From NCBI GenBank assembly GCA_963281155.1, contig CAUJLY010000001.1:3348001-3412000 (forward strand): a DNA stretch of 64,000 nt, in the 5' to 3' direction. Below are positions 11,883 through 24,034 of the stretch, in pieces; within the stretch, counting starts at the first letter, position 1, and every line of letters begins with the position of its first letter. The notes below the pieces were generated by a model, which made no database searches, was not told the DNA's origin, and saw nothing but the letters and a program-made list of their open reading frames with translations. This DNA comes from Rhabditophanes sp. KR3021 (Eukaryota; Nematoda; Chromadorea; Rhabditida; Alloionematidae). The translations under genes were made by a program, and so were the position numbers.

Positions 11883-12697
11883 TTAAGGTTTGTCTCCAAA
11901 GAATACAGTGAAGCGCATTACATCTGAGATCATTGTGTGGCATCCACTGGGAACTTGGTCGGGAGTGAGGAACACTACTTTCTCATTCTTGAGAATTGTT
12001 GTATAGACAATAGATTTGCCGTTATGCAAAACTCCTGCAATTGCACTAATCTCTTCACTGGAATATTTTTTCTCATAATCTTGATTTTTCATCATTTTTT
12101 GTACTTGAGGCTCTGGATGTTCATTACTTGAGTCAGTAGATTGAGTAGAACGTCTTTTTGAGGTTCGTTTAGCAGCGGACGAGATGGTTAAATTGACACT
12201 CGTTTGAGCAAAACGTCTCTTTGATGTTCGTTTAGCAGCGGACGGGATGGTTACTTTGGCACTGGTTTGAGCAAGATGTCTCTTTGAGGTTCGTTTAGCA
12301 GCGGACGAGATGGTTACTTCGGCACTGGCTTTAGCAGGATGTCTTCTTGATGTTCTTTTAGGAGCGTGCAAAATGGTTGGTTCATTACTTGAGTTACTGG
12401 TTTGAGTAATATTTCTTTTTGAAACGTTTTTAGAAGCAGGCAAAATAGTTATATCAACTTTCCTAACACTTCTTTCATATTCATCGACAAGTGTTGGATC
12501 CTAAAAATGAATAAATTAATAAATCCAATGTATTAAGTTACCGCAAAATGTTCTCTTGGCTCCCATGTAGAGGCGTCCATTGAATAATCTTGCCATTTGA
12601 CTCTGTACAAGGTTATTCCTTCAACCTCTTTTTTGTCAAAAATTTCCTCAACATCAAATGTGGGAAAATATGCTTTAGCAGACTTGGATTTTGTCAT
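11883..12697 (-). CDS. HP1-like chromo / chromoshadow domain protein
   Basis: Two exons (12542-12697 and 11883-12500, 41-bp intron, phase 0) give 257 aa. Residues about 12-60 form a chromodomain: FDVEEIFDKKEVEGITLYRVKW followed by DASTWEPREHF, with aromatic-cage positions F, W and W/Y that bind methylated histone H3 lysine in HP1 proteins. The C-terminal 60 residues (YSSEEISAIAGVLHNGK..VVFLTPDQVP..ISDVMRFTVFF) resemble a chromoshadow domain, which dimerises HP1. The linker is long, basic and made of about four 21-residue repeats around AKRTSKR. Expected role: nuclear heterochromatin protein. The shadow domain is a weaker match than the chromodomain, so a CBX-like orphan is possible. Confidence 0.8.
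12140..12440 (-). repeat. 63-bp tandem repeats inside the HP1-like linker
   Basis: Four in-frame copies spaced exactly 63 bp (starting near 12162, 12225, 12288 and 12351 on the plus strand) encode a 21-residue unit containing a basic KRTSKR block. The outermost copy is most diverged. Unequal crossing-over is the likely source. Confidence 0.8.
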
Positions 12698-14023
12698 TTC
12701 TGTGACAATATGCCTATAATATCATTAATATTAATATATAAATAAATGCAAATTGCGAAGGTAAGAACGATGGTAACAAGAATAATGACTGCAGTCAATA
12801 AGATGCGCCAATTTAGTACGTATTTGGAAAAGAGTATACTATACAAAGACTAAACAACTAAGTGTAATCGATAAAAAACTTCGACTTTCATCCACTCATT
12901 GTTTCGTTGGACTTTGATGAGATCGTCACACTTAAATAATATCTAACAACCAAAACATTTTGCGTGGTCGTGTAAAGCAATATGTCAAACTGCTAACTCT
13001 TAAAACGAACGTGAAATGATTTTGGTATAAAAATAACTTAACGAATGTATATGGTTTTTGATACAAACAAATATTTCAATGTTGAAAAAGTGACAGTCGC
13101 TGTCTTAAATACATTTTGATGAATATTTAAGATGTAAATATCATACCTCGGAGATAAATATATTAAATGAACAGGGTGATGGAACTATATCAACAATAAA
13201 AGTATTTTAATCATATGTTCTTTTAAACAAATTGTTTGGCTTCCAATGTTAATGATACATTTGGGCTTTTAAAAAATGAGTTGTTTTAAGCTATATTAAA
13301 TATTTTTTATATAATCTGGTTTATTTAGGTCATAAATAGCCAAAAGAAAGCCCTTGAAAAACTGAATAGTTGTATTAAATTAGATTTTAAAACTTCAAAT
13401 CACATAGAAAGCTAGGGGTCTTGATTTCACTGAGACAATATAGTTATTTTTATTTGACATCTAGCAAACGTATATTCTTATCCCTTGCATTCTATTTTTA
13501 TCTAGGCTAACTTGTGTATGTATTAAAACAAATATGCCCACATCCGACCCCATAAGTGGGTTAATTAATAAAAAGTCATACTTTTATCAGTTTTCAATTT
13601 GCCAAATTCCAAGCACTATTATGACTATTTTGAGCTTAGGTAATACGTTATTAATTAAATTAAGCGTATTAATCTTATTTTAACACAAAAACATTAGTAA
13701 GAAAAGATAAAAGCAAAAAGTTTTAAAAACTCACTCTTATTGTTCTCCTACCGCCGGACTGTATGTGTCAGGGCTAGTTATTTAGCATCATTAGATGCAG
13801 AATATAATTTAGAATAAGAAAAACAAATGTGGGTCTTGAAAGCACGCATTTTTTCATATTTTTGCTACAAAGACGACTTTTCCACCACCGTGTTTATTGG
13901 TAATTGATTTATAATATTATCATGATCATAATTAACTTTCAATAAAAACATTAAATGACATTTTATTCACAGAAGTTGAAATTGTATGATTAAATAATTT
14001 CTAAATTCTTTCCTCAATTGACA
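12698..14023. other. Intergenic, 1.3 kb
   Basis: AT-rich, no convincing exon or RNA. Probably contains the promoter of the HP1-like gene on its left side and the 3' flank of the 4-TM gene on its right. Confidence 0.4.
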
Positions 14024-14834
14024 TTACGCAATAGCTTCCCATTGCAGCACTCTTTGAAACCAAATCAAGCATAAAACGAGAGGGGCGCCAGCTAAAAAAT
14101 ACATAACCCATATGTTGTCGTGGTGTCTAATAGATTCTAGCAATCGTTCATCTTTAATGTACAAAGGAAATACTGGCCCAATAATACACATCGAAATTAT
14201 ATTTGCAGATGCCAAACACAAAATTCCAAAAAACAATTTGATGCACTAAACAAAAAAGATAACAAATAATTTGAAAGATAAATAAACATACATAAATTTT
14301 AGCACTATTTGGAATTCTGAAGGAAATTGAAACTCCTGTCAAGTCAACTTCTTCGACATGTTTTCTTCTGGAAATGTAGTAGACGTACACGACTAATAAA
14401 ATATTCTGCCCAAGCGAATATATCAAGAAGAAATGGTAGGCAGCAAGAGACTGTGTATTTGTAACGATTTGCTTTCTTTTTACTGTATAACATAAGACGC
14501 AATTTGTGATCTGCGATATGTCAAAGGATTAATTAATAAAAGCTTTGGAACTTACAAATAATAGGGCACAAATGAAGTATGAAGTGTAAGGAATGTTCAT
14601 AACATGACTACCCCAAACTGTGATCATTTGTTGATCCGAATCACACGTGTATGTTGATGGCAACTCCTGTTTTTCACATTCCTCACTAATCTCTGCTTTA
14701 AGTACGGTTGATGTTAATCGACTTCCAAGAAGACTTCTTTGAATTGACAAATATTGGCCAATTTCTTCTTCAGACGTTGGAAGTTGACCTGTGACGAGTT
14801 TTACTGACATGACTACAGCATAATTCAATGTCAA
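14024..14834 (-). CDS. Four-transmembrane protein, unknown family
   Basis: Three exons (14556-14834, 14292-14510, 14024-14245), all phase 0, give 239 aa. An N-terminal roughly 80-residue region with two Cys (EECEKQEL, YTCDSD) is followed by four hydrophobic segments: about residues 85-105, 118-140, 168-195 and 207-230. A soluble loop KHVEEVDLTG lies between the second and third. The three-exon join is well supported by GTAAGT/GTATGT donors and CGCAG/GTTTAG acceptors. I see no signal peptide, and a further upstream exon carrying an earlier transmembrane segment is possible. I do not recognise the family. The topology recalls small tetraspan proteins, but no tetraspanin CCG motif is present. 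Confidence 0.65.
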
Positions 14835-15026
14835 AATGCGTGTCTTTTATATATCCAAATTTGCATTCTCATTGAATGGCTAAGTTAACACACTGAATAG
14901 TAAAATTACACTGAGTCCGCTTTTGAAGAAACTTTGTTCCACGGTTCAGACTCTTAAAGCGAGTTGTTACCCATTACCTTGCTAACGTTTTTAAAGAAAA
15001 TATTGTACTATTGATATACTTCAGTC

Positions 15027-15979
15027 ATGTTCAAACCAAGCATGCCAAAAATTGGTGAGATACCTCTGCGTAGGGTGAATAAATCTATGTCTCCAGGTTC
15101 AAATCACACTAATCATTTATTGGATGAAACTTGTGCCGAAATCAAACAAGAAATTGGTAGCGAGCAAAATTATAATTATTCTCCCATTCCTGGTATGTTA
15201 AAAATTGATAGTATAAATATTTTTTAGAACACTTCCATAAACAGCACATTGAACGATACTCAAAAATTGGATATCCTCCGCACTTAGCCGCGGCAATTGC
15301 CGGTGCAAAAGAAAATCTTGTTCCAACACCTGCAGATGTTGCCTTTTCACACGTCGTAGAACGTACTGATGTTCAAAACATTCGCCTTCAATCAAGTTTA
15401 ACAGATGAGTGTGTATATACTTACTTATTTCCAATGTTGAAAGTTTTTTATTTGAATAATGTCCATATGACTGTGGAAAATCGCAATAAAACTCCACGTG
15501 GACTAGTCCTTTGTTCCAACCCCGAAACAGCTATTGCTACGTATGGATGTATTCAAAAGTTTGTTATTGATGGTAAATTGCCATTCGTGGTTAAATTGGC
15601 ACATCAAAAAACTAAAATCAAAGATGTTTATAAGCACATACAATCACTTTGTCATATATTAGTCATTACACATGCAACCTTGAATAATCTTGTGACGAAG
15701 GCTGAAATATTGCTTACAAAATGTTGTTACATAATCTTGCAAAGTGTTGATGAATGGATTCCAACTAATCCCAAGACTTGTCCAATTCAAAAAATTAAAG
15801 ACATCCACGTGCAAATGAAATTCAGTGGTTTTCCAAGTAGTGAACATTATATCCTTGTTTCAACTGGAGAATGCTTCGATAAGACAGCTGATCAGATATG
15901 CAAGATCTTTTCAACTAATATGCATTACGATATTGACCTTGGTATCAATAATGCTATTGAAGAGCAAAATGTATTATAA
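15027..15979 (+). CDS. DEAD-box-like N-terminal lobe, catalytically degenerate
   Basis: Two exons (15027-15192, 15228-15979; 35-bp intron) give 305 aa. From about residue 65 it follows the first RecA lobe of DDX3/Vasa-type RNA helicases: GYPPH.. then VPTPADVAF (family PTP.Q...IP), DVQN..LQSSLTDECVYTYLFPML (where ..AQTGSGKTAA+L.P.L is expected), GLVLCSNPETAI (for motif Ia PTRELA), HILVITHATLNNLV (for motif Ib TPGRL) and YIILQSVDEWI (for motif II DEAD). The glutamine of the Q motif, the Walker A lysine, the PTREL and TPGR cores and the DEAD acid pair are all lost, and there is no second RecA lobe. It therefore should not hydrolyse ATP or unwind RNA. The frame is fully open, so it may be a retained pseudo-helicase that binds a partner or RNA rather than a pseudogene. 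Confidence 0.7.
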
Positions 15980-16821
15980 AAATAATTATTAATCTTCTGT
16001 AAATTTGTTTTCTGTTAATAAACTGTGAAAGTTCCAAGCAAAAGAAAGAATATGTCGATAATATGTATTTATAATTTGATATTTGCTATCTATGTTAGGT
16101 ATATGTTAAATTAATTAAAATAAGTTATGTTTAAACCTGCAACTTAATATAAACGACACAGATTTTATATTAAGAGTGGAAATGGTTATTTTGATATTAA
16201 AATAGAGATTGTGGTTTAATAGCGCAATAAGATAATCATGTAAGATGCAACCAAATACAAGAGTCGTGTTTATAATTTATTTTGCGATAATCAAAATATA
16301 TTTATTTTATAAGTTTGAGAATTGACAAGCTTCTAGGTAAAACACATTTGATCATAAGAATTTAACTGAACAATTTAGAAGTACCTTTAAGTTAGAAAGC
16401 AAATGGTATTTTGAATCTGAGTATTTGCAAGAAGCTTGTTATAAAAGTTGTTAATTAATTAATGGTGTAATTGTCAAAATGCAAAGTTGAATCATTGAAT
16501 AAACATTGAAATTCAGATGGAGATTTAAACGTAAAAAAATGCGATAAAAGATGGAAAGATAAAGTTGGATTCATATAACAACAAATGAGATTTCTACAAA
16601 GTTAAGCTGGTAAAGACTAAGTATTCCTTTATACATATAATTTTGAAGCAATTATCGCTGCTTTAATTGGAGCATCTGTATTAACAATATTTAACTAATA
16701 ATTTTTTGTTTTCTAGAGTGTAACAATACATGCTTTACAAAAAAGAAACATGAAATAAAAAACCACTTTGATTGGAAAGTTTATTTATAAATTAAAGTTT
16801 TTGTAAATGGTTAGTGTATGT
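15980..16821. other. Intergenic between convergent genes
   Basis: AT-rich 840-bp stretch shared by the 3' ends of the DEAD-like gene and the trypsin; no feature seen. Confidence 0.4.
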
Positions 16822-17773
16822 TTATTTAGAGGTGGAATAAAAATTGTCGAGTTTCTTGTCATTCTTCCAAAATTCGAAAAGCAACCATGCTTTCATATTG
16901 TGCAAATTTGTGTAAACACCAGGTTTTCCTCGCCTTGCACACCCATGTCCGTAACTAACGATTCCGTGAATTTCCCAAAATCCATTTACTTCACACATTA
17001 GTGGTCCTCCAGAATCACCTTTGCACGAGTCGATTTTGCCCTCACTATATCCAGCACATAACGTGGAAAATATATCAAGCTTTCCTCTGTAATGCATGTA
17101 GTCATTGCAAATGTAATTTGGGATGATTGGTACAAATGCTTCTCTTAAAAATGCAGGATACGGTCCAGATTCTGATAAGGATCCGTATCCAGCAATCACA
17201 CAGACTTTATAATTTGGTGTGGGCAATTTGTTAAGACATATTGAGTTTACATCAGAACTTCGTTTAACTTTTTTAGTTAGTCTAAGAGAGATGTTAAATA
17301 TAATAAAGATCTGTGACTTTACCTTAGAAGAGCAATATCATTTCTTACTGTTTCTCTTCCGGCGTAATATAGTGGATGGACAGAAATGGATTTGAGATCA
17401 TGATATGTCCCTTCACCAGTTCTATTATCCCCAAGCACTATTGTGTATTTTGTGGGATCGGTTCCACCCTCATTGTGTCCAAAGCAATGTGCTGCAGATA
17501 GAAGAAATTCATCTCCCAGAAGAGTTGCACCGCAAAGAATTTTATTCTCGTAATTAACGAGTTGCGCTATCCATGGCCATGAACTAGAAATGTTTCCTCC
17601 AACGATTCTTGATCCGAAACTTAAATCCTAAAAAAGTTAGTCAAAATACAGGGTATATTGTAAGTAATATTTACTTGTAAGACCATGTCATTGTTTTTTT
17701 CTTTCAACCCACACAAAGCTGATACAAAATTAGATACATAAAAAATCACTGTTACACATAACAACCACTTCAT
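16822..17773 (-). CDS. Secreted trypsin-like serine protease
   Basis: Three exons (17675-17773, 17323-17627, 16822-17281; introns 47 and 41 bp) give 287 aa. Signal peptide MKWLLCVTVIFYVSNFVSA, a short propeptide with a Cys, then the activation site SRIVGG. The catalytic triad is intact: His in LLSAAHC, Asp in RNDIALL, Ser in CKGDSGGP. The residue six before the Ser is Asp (KIDSCKGDS), and the SYGHGC and GKPGVY glycines are present, predicting trypsin-type cleavage after Lys/Arg. Expected to be extracellular, digestive or processing. It contrasts with the multi-domain gene at 6.2-8.8 kb, two of whose domains are dead. Confidence 0.92.
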
Positions 17774-18037
17774 TTCGTATGACTTCGATAGTAAATGTCA
17801 TACATTTATTCTTATGCTTTTAATTTGCACTTTGCTTGGAATAAAGCTTATTAATATAATTTGAAAATCCATTAATAGTGTTAAAATTATTTGCTTTAGA
17901 AGAGAATAAAATGAAATTTAGATTACATACTTAATAAATACAACAAATTAGATTAGATACAGGTGAATAATTATTCGGAAACAGTGCCATTTTACTAAAA
18001 AACTTATAATGAATGACTTTTATAAAATGCAACCCAA

Positions 18038-18119
18038 GCAACCATGTCCGAGCGGTTAAGGAGATTGATTAGAAATCAATTGGGCTTTGCCCGCGCAGGT
18101 TCGAATCCTGCTGGTTGCG
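18038..18119 (+). tRNA. tRNA-Ser (AGA)
   Basis: Acceptor GCAACCA/TGGTTGC with discriminator G, D-arm GAGCGGTTAAGGAG, anticodon loop TTAGAAA (AGA), long variable arm and T-loop GGTTCGAATCC. Intact class II tRNA. Confidence 0.95.
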
Positions 18120-18333
18120 AATGTTTTTGCTATTTAATTAATAGTTTTGATAGGTCAAAAGGATAAACACTTATCTGGATATCAAAAGAATTTTATAATT
18201 TATAAATGCATTACGATCTGTATGATTACTTTATTTAAAAATGCTAATTATTAATTTATTTAAAGAGCAATGGAATAATGTAAATGACTCATTTTTTACC
18301 ATTTTCTTTTTAGAATAACTTTTTTCTTGTTCT

Positions 18334-18689
18334 TTACTGATCCGTTGACAACTGCTTTTTCTTTGACGTTTTGACTTTACAATCCAGGTCATCTTTACTA
18401 AAAATAGAACAATTGTTTGCAAATTATTGATCACTTACGAGGTAACTTTATCATAACCGCCTTTATTTTTAAGCACTTTATTGTCTTTGCTTTGAACATT
18501 GGCAAAGATTAATGCCTCAATTCCACCATTCAAGTTTGAAGCCTTTGTGGTTTTTTATCATCCAAATTAACAAAATCATGGTCAGTACGGGATACTTCTT
18601 TAGGTTCGACAGGGGAAAGGGATTCTCCAGCTATAGTTACTTCAGTTATATGCGCAAGATTAAATTAACATACCTAGTGTCCGTAACAT
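18334..18689 (-). CDS. Small lysine-rich protein, uncertain model
   Basis: A minus-strand gene is indicated by three exon-like blocks. A short first exon from ATG 18689 may splice at a GTATGT donor. A block reads TIAGESLSPVEPKE, and another reads NGGIEALIFANVQSKDNKVLKNKGGYDKVT. It ends at a good GTAAGT donor at 18438 with a TTTTTAG acceptor at 18398, and finishes KVKTSKKKQLSTDQ. The second and third blocks differ in frame; either a 29-bp or a 53-bp intron would join them and neither is certain. The product would be about 85 aa, hydrophilic and basic at its end. Family not recognised. Confidence 0.4.
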
Positions 18690-18919
18690 TTTTAACACAA
18701 ACAGACTTTTGGAATATAGTATGAATAGGTGGCTAAAATATAGAGTCTTATTATTTGTACATACAGAATCTGAATAACTTCATCTAAAAACCTTTAATTG
18801 TCTATCAAAGAGCAATAAATACTGTGATAACATTCAAATTTAAGCGATAATTAAGATGGGAAGCATTTTTGTGCAAATAATGAACAATTATATTCAAATT
18901 ATTTAAATTATTAGGTAAG

Positions 18920-19303
18920 ATGTTTATAGTCTTGTCGATGAGTTGTCACAATTGTATGAGTCGATTTTATTGTGTAGTATTGTTTCTGTGCTTGGTTTGT
19001 GGCACCAATTGCACAAACATAGGTGATTCCAAGAACGACGTCTCCAAAACACCAAAAATAGTTGATGCGCAGCAAATTAACGAACTCCAAGTGATGATTA
19101 ATGAAATTCATGCAGGAAAAATAGAACAAACGATGGCCAATTACGATACGGAGATTATTGAGGAATTACTTACTTATGCAAACGATTTTGATGATTTGAA
19201 AGAACATATTTCAACATTATATAGGTATTCTGTGATTAAATTAATTGCAGTATTAATGCTTTTCCTTGGGATAATACTTGAGACTATCTACTTTTTATTT
19301 TAA
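18920..19303 (+). CDS. Short membrane protein with signal sequence and C-terminal TM
   Basis: Single exon, 127 aa; the second ATG (18938) is an equally possible start. A hydrophobic N-terminal segment (FYCVVLFLCLVCGTNC) looks like a signal peptide, followed by about 75 hydrophilic, weakly helical residues and a C-terminal transmembrane segment (KLIAVLMLFLGIILETIYFLF) that ends the protein. It would be a small type I or GPI-type surface protein. No family recognised. Confidence 0.5.
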   Translation: MFIVLSMSCHNCMSRFYCVVLFLCLVCGTNCTNIGDSKNDVSKTPKIVDAQQINELQVMINEIHAGKIEQTMANYDTEIIEELLTYANDFDDLKEHISTLYRYSVIKLIAVLMLFLGIILETIYFLF

Positions 19304-19492
19304 TTTTAAATAAATGTATAACTGCATAATATTTTATATAGACTTAGTAAAGTTTATTACCATTCTAATTGTATTGGGATAAAACAAATAAATCCATGTG
19401 CATATTAGCATTTCTAATCATATACATACAAACATTTCATTAAATTGTTTATACCTTGCAATTGATAAGGTTTAATATAATAAAAGTGACAT

Positions 19493-21206
19493 CTAATTTG
19501 ATTTTTTAGACGGCTGCACTTGCTTCTTACCAACACAACATCTGTAAATTATTAAAACAACAAACAACAGTGATCCTAAAACTATGGCTAAAACAATTAC
19601 AATCAACAAAATAACATCTAATAAAAGATATTGGTATAAAGGCATGTCTCGGCCTTCCATATTTAAGTTTAAATTTTTAAATCTTGCTGCAAACTCAACA
19701 TGCTTTATAAAAACTTCTTTGTTGTTTAGAGGTCGATTTTTGATCATTTCTTTTAGTTGTAAAGAATGTGTACTTATTTCTGAATCTGGTTTTAGTATTT
19801 TAGTTAAAGCATCGAATAGCAGTTCAGGTACTTCGGCATCCTCTCTTGTCAATGTAACTCCAATTTTTACTTTATTAGAGACTATTTTTGCGTTCAGAAA
19901 TTGATCTGCAAACAAGGGTGTTACAATTAATTTAACACCTGCATGAGCGGCCTCCGAAATTGAATTTAAACCTTTAAATATAATTTTATTCGTAGATTAT
20001 GTGCTTTACCCCCGTGAGTTATAAAGGCGTCAATTCTCCCATCATTGAGAAGATCATTTTGTGGTAACCATTCCACTAAATGTACATTATCAAGATTCTT
20101 AGCAGTTCCATCCGATGGCGTTTCATATTTCCAAATAAAATTGACGTCACTAAACTTTTTAAATGCCGCTAAAAATGCATTTTTCATTTGAATAGGCATG
20201 TGTATGGACTGAGCGTTTGAACCGTAAGAGATCAAAACATTATACTTGCGTTTATTTAAAATTGCATCCCATTTATTCTCAAGTACTTTATGGTTTCCTA
20301 ACGTGAATCCACCCACCTAAAAATATTCAATAAATAGTTAGGTAGATATTTGTTAAAAACTAAATATCTTTTAAATTTAATTGAGATTACCTCGACGATT
20401 TTATGCAGCAATGGGTGACTGAAAGATAAATAAGGATCCGCATTTGAGACATGAAAGGTTGCATCAGAAATTTGCTTGCCTATATCTACGAAGCCTTTCC
20501 CAAACTTTTCCTCAAATATTTCATTTATAGAAACAATTCCTTGATAGCCAAAGTGTGTGTTAAAAAAATAATTCATAGCATTTTTAAATCTATTTCCAAA
20601 TCCCATCTCAGTATCGGCATAACCAGAAGTAAGTACAGGAACCTGAGCAACGGGATAAGTCAAGCCGTAATACTGGTACTGATTAGGTATAATTCCGCCA
20701 GCAAACGTTGTTATATGTGATTCAATTTCGTATAGCTTAATTAAACCTAAACTACATGCGTCGAAAGAATGAACAATTGCAATCTCAAACTTCTGTGCCT
20801 TTACATATTCGGTTAAAGTGTCATTGTTAATGACATTTTTACAACTTTCTTTACAAATATCTCTAAAAAATGCAGCTACTTCGAAGAATTGAATAGGGTT
20901 TCCAATGTTTTGAGTCCATAAACTAGTCTTGAAATTACTCACTTTTTTGGCAGCATCTTTGACACCTTCAGATTCCCCCAGCGTAATAGTTTTAGCTAAT
21001 TTGGTTCCTTTGTCGATGAGTCCCTCTTCTACCGGCATTAACAAGGTGGTAACATCGTGTCCGGCCGCCACAAGGATGTCAGCAGCTTTACCAAGGTAGG
21101 ACACATGGCTTTTCCAAATCTGAGGAACAATGAATAGTACTTTGACTGTATTAATTACATGAACACAACAGAATAGTAATACTATTAGCTTAATTGATTT
21201 ACGCAT
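19493..21206 (-). CDS. UDP-glucuronosyltransferase
   Basis: Three exons (20391-21206, 20010-20316, 19493-19971; introns 74 and 38 bp) give 533 aa, the usual UGT length. N-terminal signal peptide (LIVLLFCCVHVINT), an acceptor-binding lumenal half, then the UDP-sugar-binding signature FIWKYE..NVHLVEWLPQNDLL..AFITHGG, with the intron splitting the last Gly codon and the next exon opening LNSISEAAHAGVKLIVTPLFADQ. A C-terminal transmembrane helix (LLLDVILLIVIVLAIVLGSLLFVVLI) is followed by a Lys-rich cytosolic tail suited to ER retention. It conjugates sugars to small lipophilic molecules in the ER. The start at 21206 is the first ATG; the preceding codons are TTG AAG AAA. Confidence 0.93.
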
Positions 21207-22162
21207 TTTCTTCAAACGGATAAAGTATAATTTACCATGTTATTTATATGACTACTTATCAACATACAAATAAAGGCGTGTAAGAACAGAGTAAATAGAT
21301 TATTTATCAAAGAAGAACACTATCAATCAATTCTACGTATCATATCCAAAACTCCATCAAAGGGAATTATTAAATCAACCAAAAGCTAAATAGAAAAACT
21401 GAAAATTAAATACTATTCTTACCATTCTCAAAATTAAAAACTATTTATAATGAATTTGATTATTCTTTTTGTAAACTATAAAAGTTATTTTCTTTTATAC
21501 TCATTCTAATCCATTTTCACAAGTTGCAAGCATTCATTATCTTAATTGATCATAGGGATAATCTAATTTTAACAGATTAGTATTTGTTGATTAAGGATAA
21601 GCAACTCCAAGTCTTTGAAAAGTATACCATCTATATCCAAGTAAATAAAATGTAGGATGAATTTCACAGTTGCATTTAAAGGGTTGATTAAAATATATAT
21701 TTATTAATAGAATAACTTTTACAAGTAATCAACATAAAATTATTAATTAACGTTTGTCCGCTACAATAAATGTCAAAGAAAGTTTGGCTTCCAGCTTCCA
21801 AATATACCGTCAACTGCTAAACAAATCATCAACATGATGAAAAAACCACAAGTTAAATAAATGTATTACCATTCTTATATTGATTACTTTCGATTTTATT
21901 ATTTTTTTGCGATGTTCCTGACATTGAGTTTATATTACTGAATTTACCATTCCAATTTAATCATTTTAAGATATTGGTCTCCTGCGTTTACTTCGATTGT
22001 ACTTTCCAAATGTCTTTTTTAAGTAAATTATGCAATTTAATATACGGTGAATAATTTAAATAAAACTTTAATAGAAATGACAGGATATATAATTGTTGAT
22101 TAATCCAACAGAGTAACGTAAAGTCAAATTTAAACTTTTATCTATCCAAATTTCCGCAATTA
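21207..22162. other. Intergenic
   Basis: AT-rich spacer without a supported gene, holding the 5' flank of the UGT. Confidence 0.35.
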
Positions 22163-23732
22163 TCAAGAAGATAGGAATTGATTCCAAAATATATTTATAT
22201 ATGATCTCAATTTTGTCCAACCAATATTCTTACTTTTAATGTATTGGTATAGAAAAGGAAATGGTACGTCCCAAGCAGCCACTATTAAACGATATGTAAG
22301 GATGGATATGCCTGACATGTATTCAAATTGAACAATGCCGAAGGACAAAATAGGTGAAAACAAGGAACACGCAATGATACTAAAAATGTGATTCTGAGTC
22401 TCATATGACTGCCAATGAATAATTCCAAATAATCTCTATAATATAATGAAAGCCAATGTAAATCTCACTAAATTATCAATTACTCCTCTTGCGGATCCCA
22501 CTGTTAATTCAATGTATCTTCTTTAGTAGTAAATTGTTGAATAAGTGCTAATACGAAACTGCACTGACGATTGTAGTCTTGTATTGTTCAAATCGAACTA
22601 CTCCATGCAATTACAAATGAAATTATGGTTTCCACTGATATCGAGGACATTATTATTCTGGTGTATAGTGAGAATAATATGAACTCTGAGTTAGAAATTC
22701 CTGCCAATGTTAAATCGGAGATCCCATCAACTTGTGAACATAGATGAGCTTCCCGTGAAATATTCCATTCATCCATAGGCATTTATGCTCGTTCATCAAA
22801 TGACAATGTCCGTGAATTCCATATGTACATGGTCTATTATCAATAATCATAGTTAACCCCAAACAATTTGATTCTTGATCCACTGAATTGGTGAAATTGG
22901 GCTTGTTGCAAATGACGTTAATAGGATAATCAAGAACATTTGTCGGTAGTAAAATATTATTTTTGTCCCCAGAATGACAACATCTCGAATTAATGCCACA
23001 AATGGTTCCATCATCGCCGTTTTGAAATAACTTGATATGATGATACTTCCCACATCCAACTCCCTTTAGTGTTTGATAAGCAGTTCTGTCGTACAATAAA
23101 GGTCCATACATGGCAAATGATTTTATCATACTTTTATAAGTAAATGATCCAAATAGAGAGAAAGGATATAAACGACGAATGGGTTGAATAAATGTGTAAA
23201 CGGATTCCTTTCCATCATTGTATAGGCTTTCCTCTTTAATTTGATAATTTTTGACGTCACTGCAAAATAGTTGAGGTATAAAAACTGTTACCATGAATAT
23301 AAGCAAAAACCAACTGAATACATTTTTGTAACGTGGACAATGCTTTAGACATGACCAGTTGAATAATCTTTTGATAAGCCAGATAAATTTATTTTCTCCA
23401 ATGCTTTTGTGAATGCTTTTGCGTCTTTTGATATTTTGGAAATCATTTTGCATAAAGTTATTTTGTAACACAGAATTTTCTTGATTGCATGGTCTTATAC
23501 TCGACAATTCCTTATATTCGAATTCTTCTATCAAGCTTAATGAATGAAAACGGTAACTCGAATTGTGGGTAGTTGAATGATACAAACTTCTGTCAAATAT
23601 GTTTGCTGTTGTATAAGGTGATGATGTGAATCTGATGTCATTAATAGTACTTTGGAATAATCGGGATCTTTCACATGGTAGTTGTACAACGTTTCTTACT
23701 TTAAAAGAATTGCAACTTCTCGGGATGCACAT
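22163..23732 (-). pseudogene. TMEM8/PGAP6-like membrane protein gene, decaying
   Basis: The first block (22710-23732) encodes a cytosolic/basic region, a TM segment (FSWFLLIFMVTVFIPQLFC) and a Cys-rich ectodomain ending in an EGF-like CTYGIHGHCHLMNEHKC. The reading then shifts by one base near 22740 into SNSEFILFSLYTRIIMSS, continuing with a VE..ISFVIAWSSS segment. The SN..F....VE......SS spacing resembles the first membrane helices of the TMEM8/PGAP6 family (GPI-processing lipase-like proteins). A TGA at about 22587, a TAA near 22505 and a stop upstream of the first ATG (about 23747) interrupt the remaining matching frames. A last exon-like block is open at 22163-22379. No GT..AG introns repair these, so I call a pseudogene; the family match is tentative. 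Confidence 0.45.
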
Positions 23733-24034
23733 AAGGACAAGTTTGGTTGATTAGCATGTTTTTTTTGTATGCGATGAGTTTAAAGTGTAGGATGTTATCT
23801 AAATAAATATGTAAAAATGCAATTAATAATAACTTACATCAAATTTGAGGAAGCCCAAGACAGAGTTTAATTCAGGCATCTTGAGATGAAGTTTGATATG
23901 AGCTTTAAATAAAGTTTAGGTAAACAAGACTGCTTGTCATTGGTATCAAGTTGATTTATTAATGTCATCCTGACTTTTATTAAGTTGTTATATCTTTAAT
24001 TGAGTTTCTTTTAAAATATTTAGGTGGATATAAT

